Shown here one piece after another: positions 9,911 through 21,200 of a stretch of DNA of 64,000 nt. Made by a program: the position numbers and the translations under genes. The DNA is taken from positions 8,375,001 to 8,439,000 of the forward strand of contig NZ_CP121650.1 in the NCBI RefSeq assembly GCF_029714405.1, read 5' to 3'. The notes below the pieces were generated by a model, which saw only the letters and a list, made by a program, of their open reading frames with translations, was not told the DNA's origin and did not search any database. The stretch is from Bradyrhizobium sp. CB82 (GTDB lineage: Bacteria > Pseudomonadota > Alphaproteobacteria > Rhizobiales > Xanthobacteraceae). The stretch's first letter is position 1. Each line of letters starts with the position of its first letter.

Positions 9911-9938
9911 GCGAGGGACGGGAGAACCCGTCCCTCGC
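9911..9938. terminator. Strong 12-bp hairpin
   Basis: GCGAGGGACGGG (9911-9922), loop AGAA and CCCGTCCCTCGC (9927-9938) form a perfect stem. No T-run follows on the plus strand, and on the minus strand it is followed by a moderately T-rich stretch. It lies upstream of the strawberry-notch remnant and may be a leader structure or terminator. Confidence 0.45.
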
Positions 9939-10226
9939 CGTCGCTTCATGCGGTGGACTACGACTTCCGGCAAAGTCGCCTTCGCCGCTGTTCTTCATCC
10001 AACGTTTCGACCGCCGATTTGTCGCCTCCTTCAAGTTGAAAGGATCGGGTCCCTGCGCAGCTCGAGCGCCTGCAACTCGGCCTCGTTCCAGAAGAAATAT
10101 CCACCAGCGGCATTACCACGCCGCAACGACACATTGACTTGATTCGGCAGCGCCTACGGCACGCCGAGGCTATCCACGGGACGACAAAGGGAGACTGTCG
10201 AAGAGTAAGAAAAAGCTGCCCGCCCA
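9939..10226. other. Intergenic with possible gene debris
   Basis: On the minus strand near 10035-10105 a short open stretch (GGYFFWNEAELQALELRRDP) reads like real protein but has no proper ends. The family was not recognised. Confidence 0.3.
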
Positions 10227-10229
10227 TAG

Positions 10230-10430
10230 CTGGGGCTAGGCAACATATTCGCCGATCTCGGCCTGCCGAACGCCGAGGAGCACCAACTCAAGGCTGCTGT
10301 AGTTGTTCAGCTAAGACGGTTGAGGGCGGAGCGGGAGATCACCCAGACGGAAGGCGCCAAGCTTGTCAACTTGAAGCAGCCTGACCTGTCCAAGGTGCTT
10401 CGGGACACTTCAAGCTGGTTTCAGTGGAAA
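10230..10430 (+). pseudogene. XRE-family antitoxin-like regulator remnant
   Basis: The frame reads ADLGLPNAEEHQLKAAVVVQ, then LRRLRAEREITQTEGAKLVN and LKQPDLSKVLR. This is the helix-turn-helix of HigA-like XRE proteins with the QxEAAKLxGxxQPxLSxxLxG pattern. At about 10402 the expected continuation GHFKLVSVEK moves into another frame, and the tail is not recognisable. It is the degraded end of a regulator or antitoxin. No toxin partner is seen. Confidence 0.6.
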
Positions 10431-10870
10431 AGCAGCGCCAGCTTCTTGACGACGAGCACCACAAGCCGCTCCCAGCGCTTCTCCAAGTCCAAGTCCTTGA
10501 ACGCATGCATCTGCACGCGCAGCTCCTCCTTCTCAGCGTCAAGCGCGAGCACCATCCGCGGGGCGGAGCGACCGCGGGAAGGTTGCGATTGACCGCACGG
10601 CCGGGCAAGTTCGTGCCGGGCCGCTACGTCGCGTTGAAGATAAGAAAGCCCCACCGACTCCATTCTCGTATCCAGCGTGCGACACAGCGGACTTTCTCGT
10701 TATGGGTGCAACTGGCATCGCCCAAGCTCTATCCGACGGATCAACCGCGATTGGATTCGACCCTCCTGCTGGGCTCAGAGGGAATCCGGCGACGGCACGG
10801 GCCCTTTATCATCGCCGCGTGACACCAAGGCATAATTGCCCTACGTGACCGTTCGATTTAATATAGTTAG
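10431..10870. other. Intergenic, no supported gene
   Basis: Short frames on both strands overlap but none is recognisable. Confidence 0.35.
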
Positions 10871-10906
10871 AACTATACGAAGGTTTGTAACTATACGAAG
10901 GTTTGT
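10871..10906 (+). repeat. Two exact 18-bp tandem repeats upstream of nodV-like gene
   Basis: The unit AACTATACGAAGGTTTGT occurs twice head to tail (10871-10888 and 10889-10906), about 120 bp before the kinase start. The 18-bp period may place two protein sites on nearly the same DNA face, as expected for a regulator binding site. Confidence 0.6.
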
Positions 10907-11026
10907 AGTGCGCCTTCTTCGGCTGTCTGATCAGTAGCGATCTCAAAATCACTCGGGGCGCCTGTCGGCGCCGAATTAAATTGAAGTATTTAACCTCTCC
11001 GCCAGAAGGGCCGGACTGCTATAAGC

Positions 11027-13687
11027 ATGTTTAACCAGCTCACCATTTTGGGACGTTCAGCGACGCAGCTCGTTTTTGGTAGCATTGCGCTAGCGGCGGT
11101 GACGCTAATATCCTTGTATATTCATAGCCCTTTCGCAGCGACGGCGTTCGCCTATCTGGTGGTGATAATGCTGTTTTCGCTGATGGGCAGCTTCATCGCA
11201 ACGTCGGTGCTTTCCATTGTCTCCGTCGCTGCGTCAGTCTACCTGTTTATACCGTCCACGTTCAGTCTCCGGATCGATGACCCAAAGAACCTTTTGGTGG
11301 TTGTCGCCTTCCTAACCGCTTCAATTATCGGAACGCACCTGATCGGAAAGGCCCGCCACGAAAGGGACGCTGCGCGTGAGGTCGCAGCCAAGCTACGGCA
11401 CAGCACGGCCGAACTGCATGACCGCGAAAAACGGTGGCGCGCGATCTTTGAGCATAATCCGGTCATGTACTTCATGGTCGATGAAGCCGGAACGGTCCTC
11501 AACGTCAATACTTTCGGCGCCTCTCAACTCGGCTACGCGCCTGCGGAACTGGTCGGCCTATCCGTGCTGAAGGTCTTTCAGGAAGAAGATCGTGAAGTCG
11601 TTCGCAAATGCATCGAGGAGTGTCTCACAAACATCGGTCAGTCGCACACCTGGGACATCCAGAAGGTCAGGAAGGACGGCTCGGTGCTGTGGGTGCGCGA
11701 AAACGCCAAAGCAATGCTCTGGGCCGACGACAAGCCCATCGTCCTCATTGCCTGCGAAGATATTACTGAGCGAAAGCGGACGGAATTTGCCCTGCAACGG
11801 AGCGAAGCGCATTTGGAGCAGGCGCAGGAATTGAGCCATACTGGCAGTTTTGGCTGGAACACCGCCACGGGCGAGGTCTTTTGGTCCAAGGAGAACTTTC
11901 GGATTTTCGATTACGATCCCGAGAAGACGATACCGACACCGCAACACGTCCTTGACCGCACCCACCCAGAAGATAGGGCTTCCGTCCAAGCGATTCTGGA
12001 TCGAGCGTCTCAAGGCCAGGATTTCGATCATGAATACCGACTGCTGATGCCCGACGGGTCGGTAAAGCACATTCACGCGCTGGCACGGGCCACGAGAACC
12101 GCGTCTGGCGACATCGAGTTTGTCGGGGCGGCGACGGACATCACGGCAGCAAAGCAAACGGAACAGCAGCTGCGCCGTAGTGAAGCCTATCTGGCCGACG
12201 CGCAGCAGCTCAGTCACATGGGCACTTGGTCCTGGGATTGCCACCGTCGTTGTTTTGCGTATCGCTCTGCCGAAGTGAATCGACTGTTTGGCTTGGATCC
12301 AGACGAGCCTGTATCGCTTGAGACCATCAGGTCGCGTATCCATCCAGATGACTTAGCGCTGACGCAGGAAGTGCAACGTCAGGCTATTGAACAGAAGGCA
12401 GGCAACTTCGAATATGATTTCCGAATCCGTCTTCCCGATGGCGCGATAAGGCACATACACTCAGTTGCGCACGCTGTGTTGGGAAGCGATGGCGTCACCG
12501 TCGAACTCATCGGAACGCATATGGACGTCACCGAGCAACACGCGGCCAGGGAACGTCTGGAAAACACCCTTGCTGCGCTGCGCGAGAGCGAGCAGCGCTT
12601 TCGGGACTACGCCGAAACCGCTTCCGACTGGCTCTGGGAGACCGGACCAGACCACTTGGTCACCCACTTATCGGAGCACGCCAGCGCAGTAGGCATCTTG
12701 GCCTCAGGGGTCATCGGCCTGCCTCGCTGGGAAATTGCGTGCGATGTTGATGAAGAACCCGAGAAGTGGCGGCAGCATCGGGCGACGCTAGAGGCACATC
12801 TACCATTTCGCGATCTGATCTATCGCGCCGTCAACAAGACCGGGTCTGCGTTCTACGTCCGGACCAGCGGTAAACCCTTTTTTGATCTAGCCGGCAACTT
12901 TCTCGGCTACCGTGGCGTCAGCACTGACATCACCGCGAGAATTCGCGCAGATCAGGCCGAACAAGAGCTGCGGAAGGCACAGGCGGACCTTGCGCACGTG
13001 ACACGCGTGACGACGCTGGGGGAACTAACGGCCTCCATCGCCCACGAAGTAAACCAGCCGCTCGCCGCCATCATCAGCAACGCCGACGCATGCCTCGGCT
13101 GGATGGGTCGCGAAACTCCCGACCTTCCCGCTGCGCGCAGATCGGTGGACTGGATCATCGAAGACGCGATCCGGGCAAGCGAGGTGGTCCGCAGGGTCCG
13201 CGCACTTGCGAAGAAAGGTGAGATCGAGATGGTACCGCTCGATATCAATGACGTCGCTAAGGAGGTCATCGGGCTGGTGACACGTGAGCTGGTTAATCAC
13301 CAAGTGACCTTGCGAACTAAGTTTGCGCCAACGCTTCCCACCGTCCTCGGTGACAGGGTTCAGCTGCAACAGGTGATCATCAATCTGGTGATGAACGGCA
13401 TCGAGGCCATGCATACGATTGGCGACCGGAAGCGCGAATTGACGATCCAGTCATCCATGGACGATAAGGGGCGTGTGCAGCTCTCCGTGACCGATTGCGG
13501 CGCCGGAATCGCTGACGAAGACATTGATCGCATCTTAGACCCGTTTTTTACTACCAAATCGAGCGGCCTTGGAATGGGTCTATCGATCTGTCGTTCGATC
13601 GTGCAAGCTCACGGAGGGCGCCTGTCCATCGTCCGCAAGCAAGAGCCGGGCGCGACCTTTCAATTTGTGCTGCCAGTCGTCTCTTAA
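11027..13687 (+). CDS. nodV: NodV-like PAS sensor histidine kinase
   Basis: An 886-residue membrane kinase. The N-terminal ~110 residues hold four hydrophobic segments (DUF4118-like). Four PAS/PAC units follow at about 134-250, 265-380, 385-505 and 517-640. The dimerisation/phosphoacceptor domain ([17 protein letters not shown], His about 673) and the ATPase domain ([28 protein letters not shown]) come next. It has no receiver domain. Length and layout match Bradyrhizobium NodV, which with NodW lets isoflavones induce nod genes. The usual partner gene is not adjacent here; a NodW/FixJ-like regulator lies about 48 kb away. The flavonoid role is inferred from family resemblance, and other PAS kinases look similar. 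Confidence 0.7.
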   Translation: MFNQLTILGRSATQLVFGSIALAAVTLISLYIHSPFAATAFAYLVVIMLFSLMGSFIATSVLSIVSVAASVYLFIPSTFSLRIDDPKNLLVVVAFLTASIIGTHLIGKARHERDAAREVAAKLRHSTAELHDREKRWRAIFEHNPVMYFMVDEAGTVLNVNTFGASQLGYAPAELVGLSVLKVFQEEDREVVRKCIEECLTNIGQSHTWDIQKVRKDGSVLWVRENAKAMLWADDKPIVLIACEDITERKRTEFALQRSEAHLEQAQELSHTGSFGWNTATGEVFWSKENFRIFDYDPEKTIPTPQHVLDRTHPEDRASVQAILDRASQGQDFDHEYRLLMPDGSVKHIHALARATRTASGDIEFVGAATDITAAKQTEQQLRRSEAYLADAQQLSHMGTWSWDCHRRCFAYRSAEVNRLFGLDPDEPVSLETIRSRIHPDDLALTQEVQRQAIEQKAGNFEYDFRIRLPDGAIRHIHSVAHAVLGSDGVTVELIGTHMDVTEQHAARERLENTLAALRESEQRFRDYAETASDWLWETGPDHLVTHLSEHASAVGILASGVIGLPRWEIACDVDEEPEKWRQHRATLEAHLPFRDLIYRAVNKTGSAFYVRTSGKPFFDLAGNFLGYRGVSTDITARIRADQAEQELRKAQADLAHVTRVTTLGELTASIAHEVNQPLAAIISNADACLGWMGRETPDLPAARRSVDWIIEDAIRASEVVRRVRALAKKGEIEMVPLDINDVAKEVIGLVTRELVNHQVTLRTKFAPTLPTVLGDRVQLQQVIINLVMNGIEAMHTIGDRKRELTIQSSMDDKGRVQLSVTDCGAGIADEDIDRILDPFFTTKSSGLGMGLSICRSIVQAHGGRLSIVRKQEPGATFQFVLPVVS

Positions 13688-13689
13688 CG

Positions 13690-13850
13690 TCTTCCCCTCC
13701 CTGAACGGAGGGGATTTTCCGAGGAGCCTTAATTTGAGCGGCTCTACGAGATTTGCGGCGAACGGGGACATCCACCGCGGGCCGCATTCCGGCCGTGAGA
13801 ATGTTGCGGGCTGCGTTCACGTCGGCATGCGCCTCGTGTCCGCAAATCGT
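13690..13850 (-). pseudogene. IS605-type TnpB C-terminal fragment
   Basis: The minus strand reads ICGHEAHADVNAARNIL followed later by [11 protein letters not shown], the zinc-ribbon end and terminal residues of TnpB/OrfB proteins of IS200/IS605 elements. Only about 50 residues remain. They abut the end of the nodV-like gene and a P450 remnant. Confidence 0.75.
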
Positions 13851-13869
13851 CGCAGGCGAAACGTGCGTG

Positions 13870-14530
13870 CGTCGATAGAAATGCGTGTCAGCGCGCCGCC
13901 GATTAAACCCGGGAAGATCACCTGCGAGGCGTCGCCGCGCCTGCGTGCGATGGACGTCTGCCAACGCATAATCTCGGACACAGCGCTCGACAGCAGCATA
14001 GGATTGTCTCGTAGCTTTCGTAGCTCGGACGGGTTCTGGTTCGTGAACAAGAGGCCACCGCTAATCGAATTGCGCTTGGTGTCGTTTCCGCCCACAATCA
14101 GGAGGATAAGATTGCCAAGGAACTCTCGTGAGTCCATATTTCGGGTCGCGGGTGAATGCGCCATCATCGAAATCAAGTCGAGCCGAGGCTCGGCATCTGC
14201 GTCGTCAACCCAGTTGAAGGTCTCATTGCACGGCAAGCCGTGAAAAATCGCTCTACCGCGACTTAAGGCCCGGAGGAAGATGTTCCGCTGGCACATCGAC
14301 AGTGGTGACGCCTTGCTCTGACGAGAACACTTTATGATTTGTATCGACCGCTATGATGTCGCGGTATTTGGTTATCGACCAATATGGGCCGTACGGACTG
14401 TCTTGACAGTAGTGCACGTGATCTTCCCTTCGCAGCCGCTCGAAGTAAGGCCATATGCTATCGTCTTGAAAGCGTTTAGACTCGCTTATGTCCAAACCAC
14501 TCAGCTGGATGTTCCACGGATCATCGCGTC
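13870..14530 (-). pseudogene. CYP153-like cytochrome P450 remnant
   Basis: Two parts in different frames. The upstream part ([20 protein letters not shown], then [20 protein letters not shown]) is a P450 N-terminal region very like CYP153 alkane hydroxylases. The downstream part (EFLGNLILLIVGGNDTKRNS, then NPSELRKLRDNP and VSEIMRWQT) is the I-helix and K-helix region. About 100 codons between them are missing, and the heme-binding Cys region is absent because the TnpB fragment replaces it. The I-helix has GGNDTK where GGNDTT is usual. It is clearly non-functional. The exact 5' end is not resolved. Confidence 0.75.
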
Positions 14531-15360
14531 CGTGATCTGCTTGTAACGTATCTATGAGTTTCTCCCGGCGCTGGTCGCCCGACTCTTGGTTCGCCCCCGC
14601 TCTTGCTCCTGAGTGTAGGCAGCGGAAGATATCCGAAAGTAGAGCGCACGCTCCCTACCATTTCCCGGAGGAGCGCAAGGTTGCTTTCACTAGTATATTT
14701 AGTGACACGGCCTCGCCTAATCGCAGCTTGCATCGCTGACCGACTGGCGAAGAGGACATGGCTGGCCATAAGCGGCCATGGACTTAAGATCGCTGAGTGC
14801 GATGTCTTCACATACGCCTGCGTTTTGTTGGTCGGCAGCACGACCTTCGAGAGTGAAATGTGGAAGGGTTGATTGTGATCGCCAAGGGAGATGAGTTCTC
14901 ACGAACTATGCAGCGGTAGGCCAGCCTGTAGCGGGCCAGCAATGCGGGACGTTCTGGGGAGTTGCCGAATCGAGGCGGAAGCAGGCCTATCGAGGTCCGC
15001 TCTACGGGAGCTTAAACGTTGATGCAACGATCCGCTTTAGGGATTCGATTGACCGCATTGTATGCCGTTACGTTTGAGACGCCTTGTCCGATTGCAGTTC
15101 CCTCATATGCGCGTGGCAAGCTCAAGCTTACGGTCGGGGCGGGAAACGTCGCTGAGATTGCCGTCGTCTTCGCCGACGCACACCCCACCGGAGGCGGAAC
15201 TGGTCCACAGCCGAATACTTGCAGAGCAGAATTTGTTCGTTGTTGTGAAATCCCGGCCTGCTCCGGGGCGATGCTAGTTGACACCCTAAACTTGCCGAAC
15301 GACCTGCTTCGGAAGAGCCTGGAGTAGCTAGAGAGGACACTCGGGTGCGAGAGGAAAGCC
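14531..15360. other. Intergenic, no supported gene
   Basis: A plus-strand frame at 15019-15327 (102 codons) was considered, but it has no family resemblance and no good RBS. Confidence 0.35.
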
Positions 15361-15780
15361 GTGACGCCTCACTGGGAATACCAGCTTAGATTTGATGTAA
15401 GCGATTCGGCTGCGGCGGAAGCGATACGACTAAGACGCCAAGAGCCGAAGTTGGGGCCATTGTTCGATATCCTCGTATCCCATCGTGCCGCGCCAAAATG
15501 TCTGTTCGATGCCTTTGCCGAGTATGTGGCCGCCGGCGAAAAATACGGCGTCGAGCGGTATCCGCTCTACGAATGGACAAAGGCGACGATCGAGAATCCG
15601 GCGAAGCGAGAGAAGTACTTGAAGAACTTCGCAGTCTACGTGGACGACCGCGAAGTCTATGCCAAGGCAACTGCCGATGCATTGGAGAGAGCCCTGCAGC
15701 CGCTGGTCAGCTGCGGACTGATTGCGCGGATAATCAAGTACGACACCAATCCCGTCAACAATCCGCAGCCGCCAGAGTGA
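15361..15780 (+). CDS. Conserved hypothetical protein
   Basis: A 139-residue soluble, acidic protein starting at GTG, with AGAGGA 6 nt upstream. It has no signal peptide or membrane segment. Notable stretches are RYPLYEWTKATIENPAKREK in the middle, FAVYVDDREVYAKATADALE, and the Pro/Asn-rich tail KYDTNPVNNPQPPE. It resembles hypothetical proteins I associate with rhizobial accessory regions, but no function is known and none is proposed. Codon use is regular throughout, unlike the debris on both sides, which supports it being a live gene. Confidence 0.6.
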   Translation: MTPHWEYQLRFDVSDSAAAEAIRLRRQEPKLGPLFDILVSHRAAPKCLFDAFAEYVAAGEKYGVERYPLYEWTKATIENPAKREKYLKNFAVYVDDREVYAKATADALERALQPLVSCGLIARIIKYDTNPVNNPQPPE

Positions 15781-15839
15781 TGAAAACTGCCTGTCCGGAA
15801 GCAGTGCTCTCTTTCGGCCACAGTTGAATGGTGAGCCGT

Positions 15840-16008
15840 CGTTCGCGCGCTCACACCGAAGCGGTTTGCGCAATGCGTGCTGGTCAACCCGACAACGTCA
15901 GCAATACGGCTCTCGCGCAATCGGCCTCCCCGTGACCGTGCGAGGCTGCAAGGTCCGCAGTGCCGCCAGCTGCTGTTCACTCGCCACGACTGGTGATTTA
16001 CCTGACAT
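15840..16008 (-). pseudogene. IS630-family transposase N-terminal fragment
   Basis: It begins MSGKSPVVASEQQLAALRTL at 16008, the usual start of rhizobial IS630-type transposases. The continuation is split over three frames: AVLLTLSG in one, then LTSTHCANRFGVSARTT in another, in place of the family helix-turn-helix region. Only the first ~55 residues survive, with at least two indels. Confidence 0.6.
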
Positions 16009-16235
16009 GCCCTACCTCCGCGAGTCAGCGTGAAGACGGAATCACGCCCGGCATCCGTTGGCTAATATGATGAAACCTGCTTCGTTCAACACTGATCGGG
16101 ACAACCCGCGGCTTCAGCTTCGCCCCTTATGGCTACGATGAACTGGAAATCATCCCTTCGAAAAAGTCTCTCAATTTCTCTCAAGGGCGCTGACGGCGAA
16201 GAGACTGAGGGCAATAGTCTAAGCGGTTTCGCAGT
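16009..16235. other. Intergenic, no supported gene
   Basis: No gene is seen between the IS630 remnant and the sigma-54-like element. Confidence 0.35.
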
Positions 16236-16251
16236 TGGCACGTGTTTTGAA
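16236..16251 (+). promoter_or_regulatory. Imperfect sigma-54-like element
   Basis: TGGCACGTGTTTTGAA has a perfect -24 part and correct spacing, but its -12 dinucleotide is GA instead of the nearly invariant GC. No TGT-N10-ACA site was seen upstream. It is 460 bp from the GNAT start. Probably weak or inactive. Confidence 0.2.
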
Positions 16252-16708
16252 TAAGAAGCCTTACTCAGAATAGCTCAATGGGAGACGAGGTGATACCTCA
16301 TAAACGATGTTGCCTAATCTCGACTTCGACGCGCGACGCTTGCTAACGTGCTCGGCTGTGCCGGGAGCCCGGTTCAAGCGCCGCCATCGCACGATGTTCG
16401 CATCGATCGCGTGCCGTGACTTCTTCGCACTTGCAATCTCAAAGCATTCTTGTCGTTTCTTTCGAGCGGGCTGCCGAACGTTGTCGACGCCAAGAAAGTC
16501 GACGCTTCCTTTAGGAAGGGCAGGATCCAGATGACCACCGCGGAGCCTTCGTCCGAAGCGGCCGTCGAAGGCGGCCTTCTGAGGCAGGAGGCAAGCCCGG
16601 AACGCGAACCAAAAGCGTCCGAAAAAACCTCCGTGGTGCATCCAGTCTGCTCTCGTTCAGAGGTATCGGTACTGTGCTCTACCCTTGCAACTCCCCGAAA
16701 ACGACATC
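16252..16708. other. Intergenic, no supported gene
   Basis: The 5' region of the GNAT gene. Overlapping short frames show nothing recognisable. Confidence 0.35.
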
Positions 16709-17296
16709 ATGACAGTGGAGTCGGACGTCACCTCTGCGAACGCAAGCATTCGGGCGAGCACCGTCTGGACAATTGTGCTCGGCTTTGCCGCCGATCCGTT
16801 GATGCGTTGGAGTTGGCCTGACCCAGGGCAATATCTTAGGAGCATGCCTCAATTCATCAACGCCTGTGGCGGAGGAGCATTCGAGCATGGCACCGCGTAC
16901 GTCACGGGCGAGAGTCGCGCCGCGGCCCTGTGGCTGCCTCCCGACGTGCAGCAAGATGAGGATGCGCTGGACGCAATCATGGCGCTGTCCCTGCGCCCGG
17001 AGATCACCGAAGATATGGCACACCTACGGCAGGGAATGGCCGAACATCACCCCCCCGAGCCACATTGGTATCTGCCGCTCATTGCCGTTGATCCAAACTG
17101 GGTCGGACAAGGGCTTGGCACATTGCTGATGAAATACGCTCTTCAACGATGTGATGAGCAGGGCATCGCTGCCTACCTCGAAAGTTCGAATCCGGACAAC
17201 ATTCCCTTCTACCAACGTCACGGCTTCAAGGTTATTGGAGAGATACAGCACGGTTCTTCGCCACCACTCACGCCGATGTTGCGAACGGCTTATTGA
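16709..17296 (+). CDS. GNAT-family N-acetyltransferase
   Basis: A 195-residue protein. The acetyl-CoA loop is LIAVDPNWVGQGLGTLLMKY, with the QGLGT pyrophosphate-binding turn, followed by AYLESSNPDNIPFYQRHGF, the typical end of the GNAT fold. An N-terminal region with LWLPPDVQQDEDAL resembles the GNAT group found near antibiotic and toxin genes. It should acetylate an amine on a small molecule or peptide; the substrate is unknown. The frame opens upstream at 16685, but the ATG at 16709 is the likelier start. It lies 1 kb before the NRPS on the same strand, so a tailoring or self-protection role is possible but unproven. Confidence 0.75.
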   Translation: MTVESDVTSANASIRASTVWTIVLGFAADPLMRWSWPDPGQYLRSMPQFINACGGGAFEHGTAYVTGESRAAALWLPPDVQQDEDALDAIMALSLRPEITEDMAHLRQGMAEHHPPEPHWYLPLIAVDPNWVGQGLGTLLMKYALQRCDEQGIAAYLESSNPDNIPFYQRHGFKVIGEIQHGSSPPLTPMLRTAY

Positions 17297-18095
17297 GCGA
17301 AATTCGGAAGACCCTTCGCATGCTCCAGATGCCGAAGCTTCCCTGCGGACACGGCCGGTCTAGCCAGAGTTGCGCCAGCAATAAAGGTCGATGCCAGCTT
17401 TGAGGCAACTCCCCCAACGACGTGACGTTCCGTGCGGTTGCGGCCTCTAAGGCGCTACAGCGCGAGTGGCTGCAGTCCTCAATCAGCACGCTGCTTGCTC
17501 TATTCAAATCATTATCACCACGTCCCGTCCGGCGAACTGGAAGGATTCGGCTTTATTGGCTCATGGCGTCCGGTCCGGACCGTCCTACTCGCCGCGCGCA
17601 ATCGGGAGGGAGCGCTATGAAACCGCACGTTCGTCCGGCTGCGGTGGCGCGATTGCAAGGACAAGGTCGAGGCGGGGCCGTTCGCAAGCTGCTGATGTCA
17701 GCGCTCGGCGAGATCGGCATAAGTGAACGTGGCCTCCATCCAGATGCCACCAGCGCGCATCGCCTCCGGGCAGATCGGCACGTCCGATCGGTTGGGGGTC
17801 AGCCGTTTTTGAGCTCGAAGGGAGCGTGGAACCAGTGACAGCTCAAAATGGCGGCGAAGGTGAGCGACAACTTTATCGGTGTGAACACAGCGCGTTAGCG
17901 TCGAGGATATATTTTTCAAGAGACGAGATCGAAGCGGTATGGTCGAGTGGTCATAGCGCGGAGGGTGGCTGGCACCATCTGGCTCGGCCATATTCGCTTT
18001 TGGGCGCAAACGACGAGGTGTTCATACCGTCGCCCTATCCAGTCAAGAATGATTGGCAATGACCTAACATGACCGCGTTCGATGGAAGACGGTTT
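17297..18095. other. Intergenic region before the NRPS
   Basis: About 800 bp. A short frame from 17617 (73 codons, with GGAGGGA upstream) is open but unrecognised. The rest looks like decayed sequence. The NifA and sigma-54 sites lie at its right edge. Confidence 0.35.
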
Positions 18096-18111
18096 TGTTC
18101 GGGGCCAGACA
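18096..18111. promoter_or_regulatory. NifA upstream activator site
   Basis: TGTTCGGGGCCAGACA is a perfect TGT-N10-ACA NifA site. Its centre is about 95 bp upstream of the transcription start expected from the sigma-54 element at 18174-18189, the normal working distance for NifA. Confidence 0.75.
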
Positions 18112-18173
18112 ATGAACACACGAGGCCCTGCCCCGGTCGACGCAAAGCATACGCATCCGTCCTTTGGCACAGT

Positions 18174-18189
18174 TGGCACGTCTGATGCT
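18174..18189 (+). promoter_or_regulatory. Sigma-54 (RpoN) promoter of the NRPS cluster
   Basis: TGGCACGTCTGATGCT matches the -24/-12 consensus TGGCACG-N4-TTGCW at all fixed positions but one, with GG and GC correctly spaced. The expected start near 18200 gives a leader of about 90 nt before the NRPS ATG. Confidence 0.75.
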
Positions 18190-18291
18190 GAGAGCTGGTA
18201 GGGTTCAGTTCACCGAGCGTCGATCACTGCCGGCGGGCCGTTGCATCGATGGGCTCCCAACAATTTTCTGATTTAAGGGCCGCACAAAGCG

Positions 18292-21200
18292 ATGGATGGC
18301 GTGACACGTACGGCTACCGACGATCGATCCAGCAAGAATCAGTTTGTGGAATGTCTGCCGATCGACGCGATCATGGCGATCGACCGCATTGCAGGATCGG
18401 ATCCAGAGAGGGTTGCGCTGAGGGTCGGCGCGGGCGAACTCACCTACAAGGAGCTGCGATCAAGATCGGATGCCCTCGCAAGGACGTTACAAGAGCATGG
18501 CGCTCAGGGCGCGGTCGTCGGCTATTTGGGTGAGCGAGACCTCGACTGGGCGACGGCGGTCGTCGCAATTTTGAAGGCGGCATCAACGTACCTGCCGCTC
18601 GATCCATCGTTACCGGCTTCGCGTACATCATTCATGATCGAGCAGAGCCGCTGCGCTTTGATTATTGGCCCACACCAGCTGGATTCGCTCAACCTGTTAC
18701 AGGCGAATAGCAAAGTCGCCGCGCAATTCATATCCATAGAGGCCGCGTTACGACATGGCCAGATTTCGTCTGTCGTGCCGTCATCGAACGAGGATGGACT
18801 CGCCTACATTCTGTTTACGTCTGGTTCGACGGGCCAGCCTAAGGGCGCAATGATCGAGCGCGCAGCCCTAAACAATCATCTGGCGGAGAAAACTAATGCC
18901 CTAGCCCTCACTCGGACGGATTGCATCGCGCAGACGGCATCGCATTGTTTTGACATCTCGTTGTGGCAGCTTCTGGCAGGGCTTTGCGTCGGAGGCTGCA
19001 TCGCGATCCTTGATGATGCGACATTGAAATCGCCAGCATCCCTTCTCAAAGCAATTCAAGGGTACGGCGTGACGGTTGTTCAATTCGTTCCGTCGATGCT
19101 TGCAATATTTATTGAATATCTGCAGTCGCTTGCGGCGCCTGAGCGAGCTCTGGACGGTTTGCGGATTATCTCTACGGTCGGAGAGCCTCTAACACCCGGA
19201 CTGGCGCGCGCGTGGCTTGCCTTGTATCCCCGGGTTCCCATTCTCAACCACTACGGACCGACCGAGTGCGCGGACGGCGTTACACATCATCTGGTTTCGG
19301 TGCCGCCTGCGCCGGCTGACCTTTATGTGCCGATCGGCAAGCCGATTTCTAACCTTGAGGTTTATGTCGTCGACGGATCGCGGCTGTGCAACACGGGAGA
19401 GGTCGGCGAAATCTGTGTTAGCGGTGTTGGCGTCGCTGCTGGTTACGTCAATGACGATGTCCGCACCAATGAAGCCTTTGTGCCAAATCTGTTCTCAAAC
19501 GACCCGTCATTCCGGCGTCTATACAGGACAGGTGATCTCGGGCGCATTCGTTCCGATGGCCTTTTGGAATGTCTCGGTCGAAGGGACCGTCAGGTCAAAA
19601 TCCGCGGGCACAGAATTGAGCTCGGAGAAATCGAGGCCCGTCTCTCCGCTCATCATTCGGTACGTGGCGCCGTCGCGGTCGCCTCCGCCTGCGCAGGCGT
19701 AAAGCTAATGGCGAGGGACATAACCGGGGTCGCGGGGGACACCGGATCGAGACGACTCATCGCGTATGTATCAGCTCCCGCTGAACTGGCGGAAGGCGAG
19801 CTTCGGAACTTTCTTGCCGAAGCGCTTCCCACCTACATGCTGCCAGAGAGGATCATCCACGTCGACCGTATTCCGCTGACCAAAAACGGAAAGGTCGATT
19901 TTGGAGCATTGCCGGACCCGACCAGTGTTCGCCCTCCATTGCCGACGCCATTCGAGGAACCGCAAACAGGACTCGAAGCCCAGCTGCGTCGAATTTGGTC
20001 CGCCGTTCTGCGTATTGAGAACATTGGCGTGAACGATCAATTCATAAGCCTCGGCGGAGATTCGCTCCGGGCAATGCTCATATTGGGCCAGTTACAGACC
20101 CAACTCGGAGTGAGAACGGATTTCAGGATGGTGCTGAATGGAACGATCCGATCTCTCGCGGCTTCGATCTCGGGCCGAATCGACTCCAAACCGTGCACAG
20201 CCCCGACCTACGGAAAGCTTACGCGCTCGCCTCTGACGCGAGTTCAGGAGCACCTATGGTTTCTCTCGCAGCTCGATCCGTCTGCCAGGAACTACGTCAT
20301 TCAAGGCGGCCTGCGAATAAGGGGAACCATCGATCTGGCCGCGTTCAATCGCGCCTGGACCGATGTCGTTCATTCCCATCAGGCACTTTCGGCCCGCTTT
20401 GTCGACGAGGACGGTCCGGTTCAGCTTTTTGATGCTCCGCAATGCGCACGTCTTGAATTGATTGACGCGTCTCATCTCACGGCGCAGCAAGGTGAGGAGC
20501 TGATCGCAGAGTTGCGGCGCACAGAGCTGAACGGAAACTTTGATCTCAGCCAAGGCCGTCTGTTTCGCGCGCGCATGATCCGTTTTGGCTCTGACAACCA
20601 TCTCATACTGATCACCGCTCACGAAATTATCATCGACGCCTGGTCGATCTCTGTTCTCATCAGGGACCTTCGACAACGGTACGTAGATGCGGCTGCGTTT
20701 TTGCCAGAGAACCGCGCATCACTCTCGACCTACGCTCTCTGGGAGAAGCAACACGTTACGCCGGAGACGCTGTCCAACCAACGTAGCTATTGGCGTCGCC
20801 AGATTGGTGATTATCCGCCAGTGCTTTCGCTTGGAACGGGCAAAGCTCGGCCGCAGACAAATTCCTACCGCGGCGCCTCGCATGCGGTACTGCTTGGCAG
20901 CGACCTCTCCAATCAGGTACGGGAATTTGCGCGCCGACATAGGTGCACCACGTCGACAACACTCCTCGCATGCTTCAAGCTGCTACTGAAGATGTATAGC
21001 GGTCAGAACGACATTATCGTTGGCACACCGCACGTCGTACGAGATCAACCTGGCAGCACTGAAATTGTTGGCTTCTTCCTCAATATGCTGCCAATCCGCA
21101 CCGCGATCGATGTCGACCAGTCGTTTGCGGTTCATGCCTTACGCATCCAGGACTTGGTCAGCGATGCCATCGCAAATTCAGCATATCCATTCGGCTGGAT

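Noticed and set aside
10871..10906. CRISPR array
   Set aside because: Only two repeats, with no spacer between them and no cas gene in the window.
15019..15327. 102-codon plus-strand gene
   Set aside because: No family resemblance, and the start region lacks a clear RBS. Possible but not supported.
16236..16251. Sigma-54 promoter for the GNAT gene
   Set aside because: The -24 half is perfect but the invariant GC at -12 is GA, no NifA site is upstream, and the GNAT start is 460 bp away. Listed only as a weak site.
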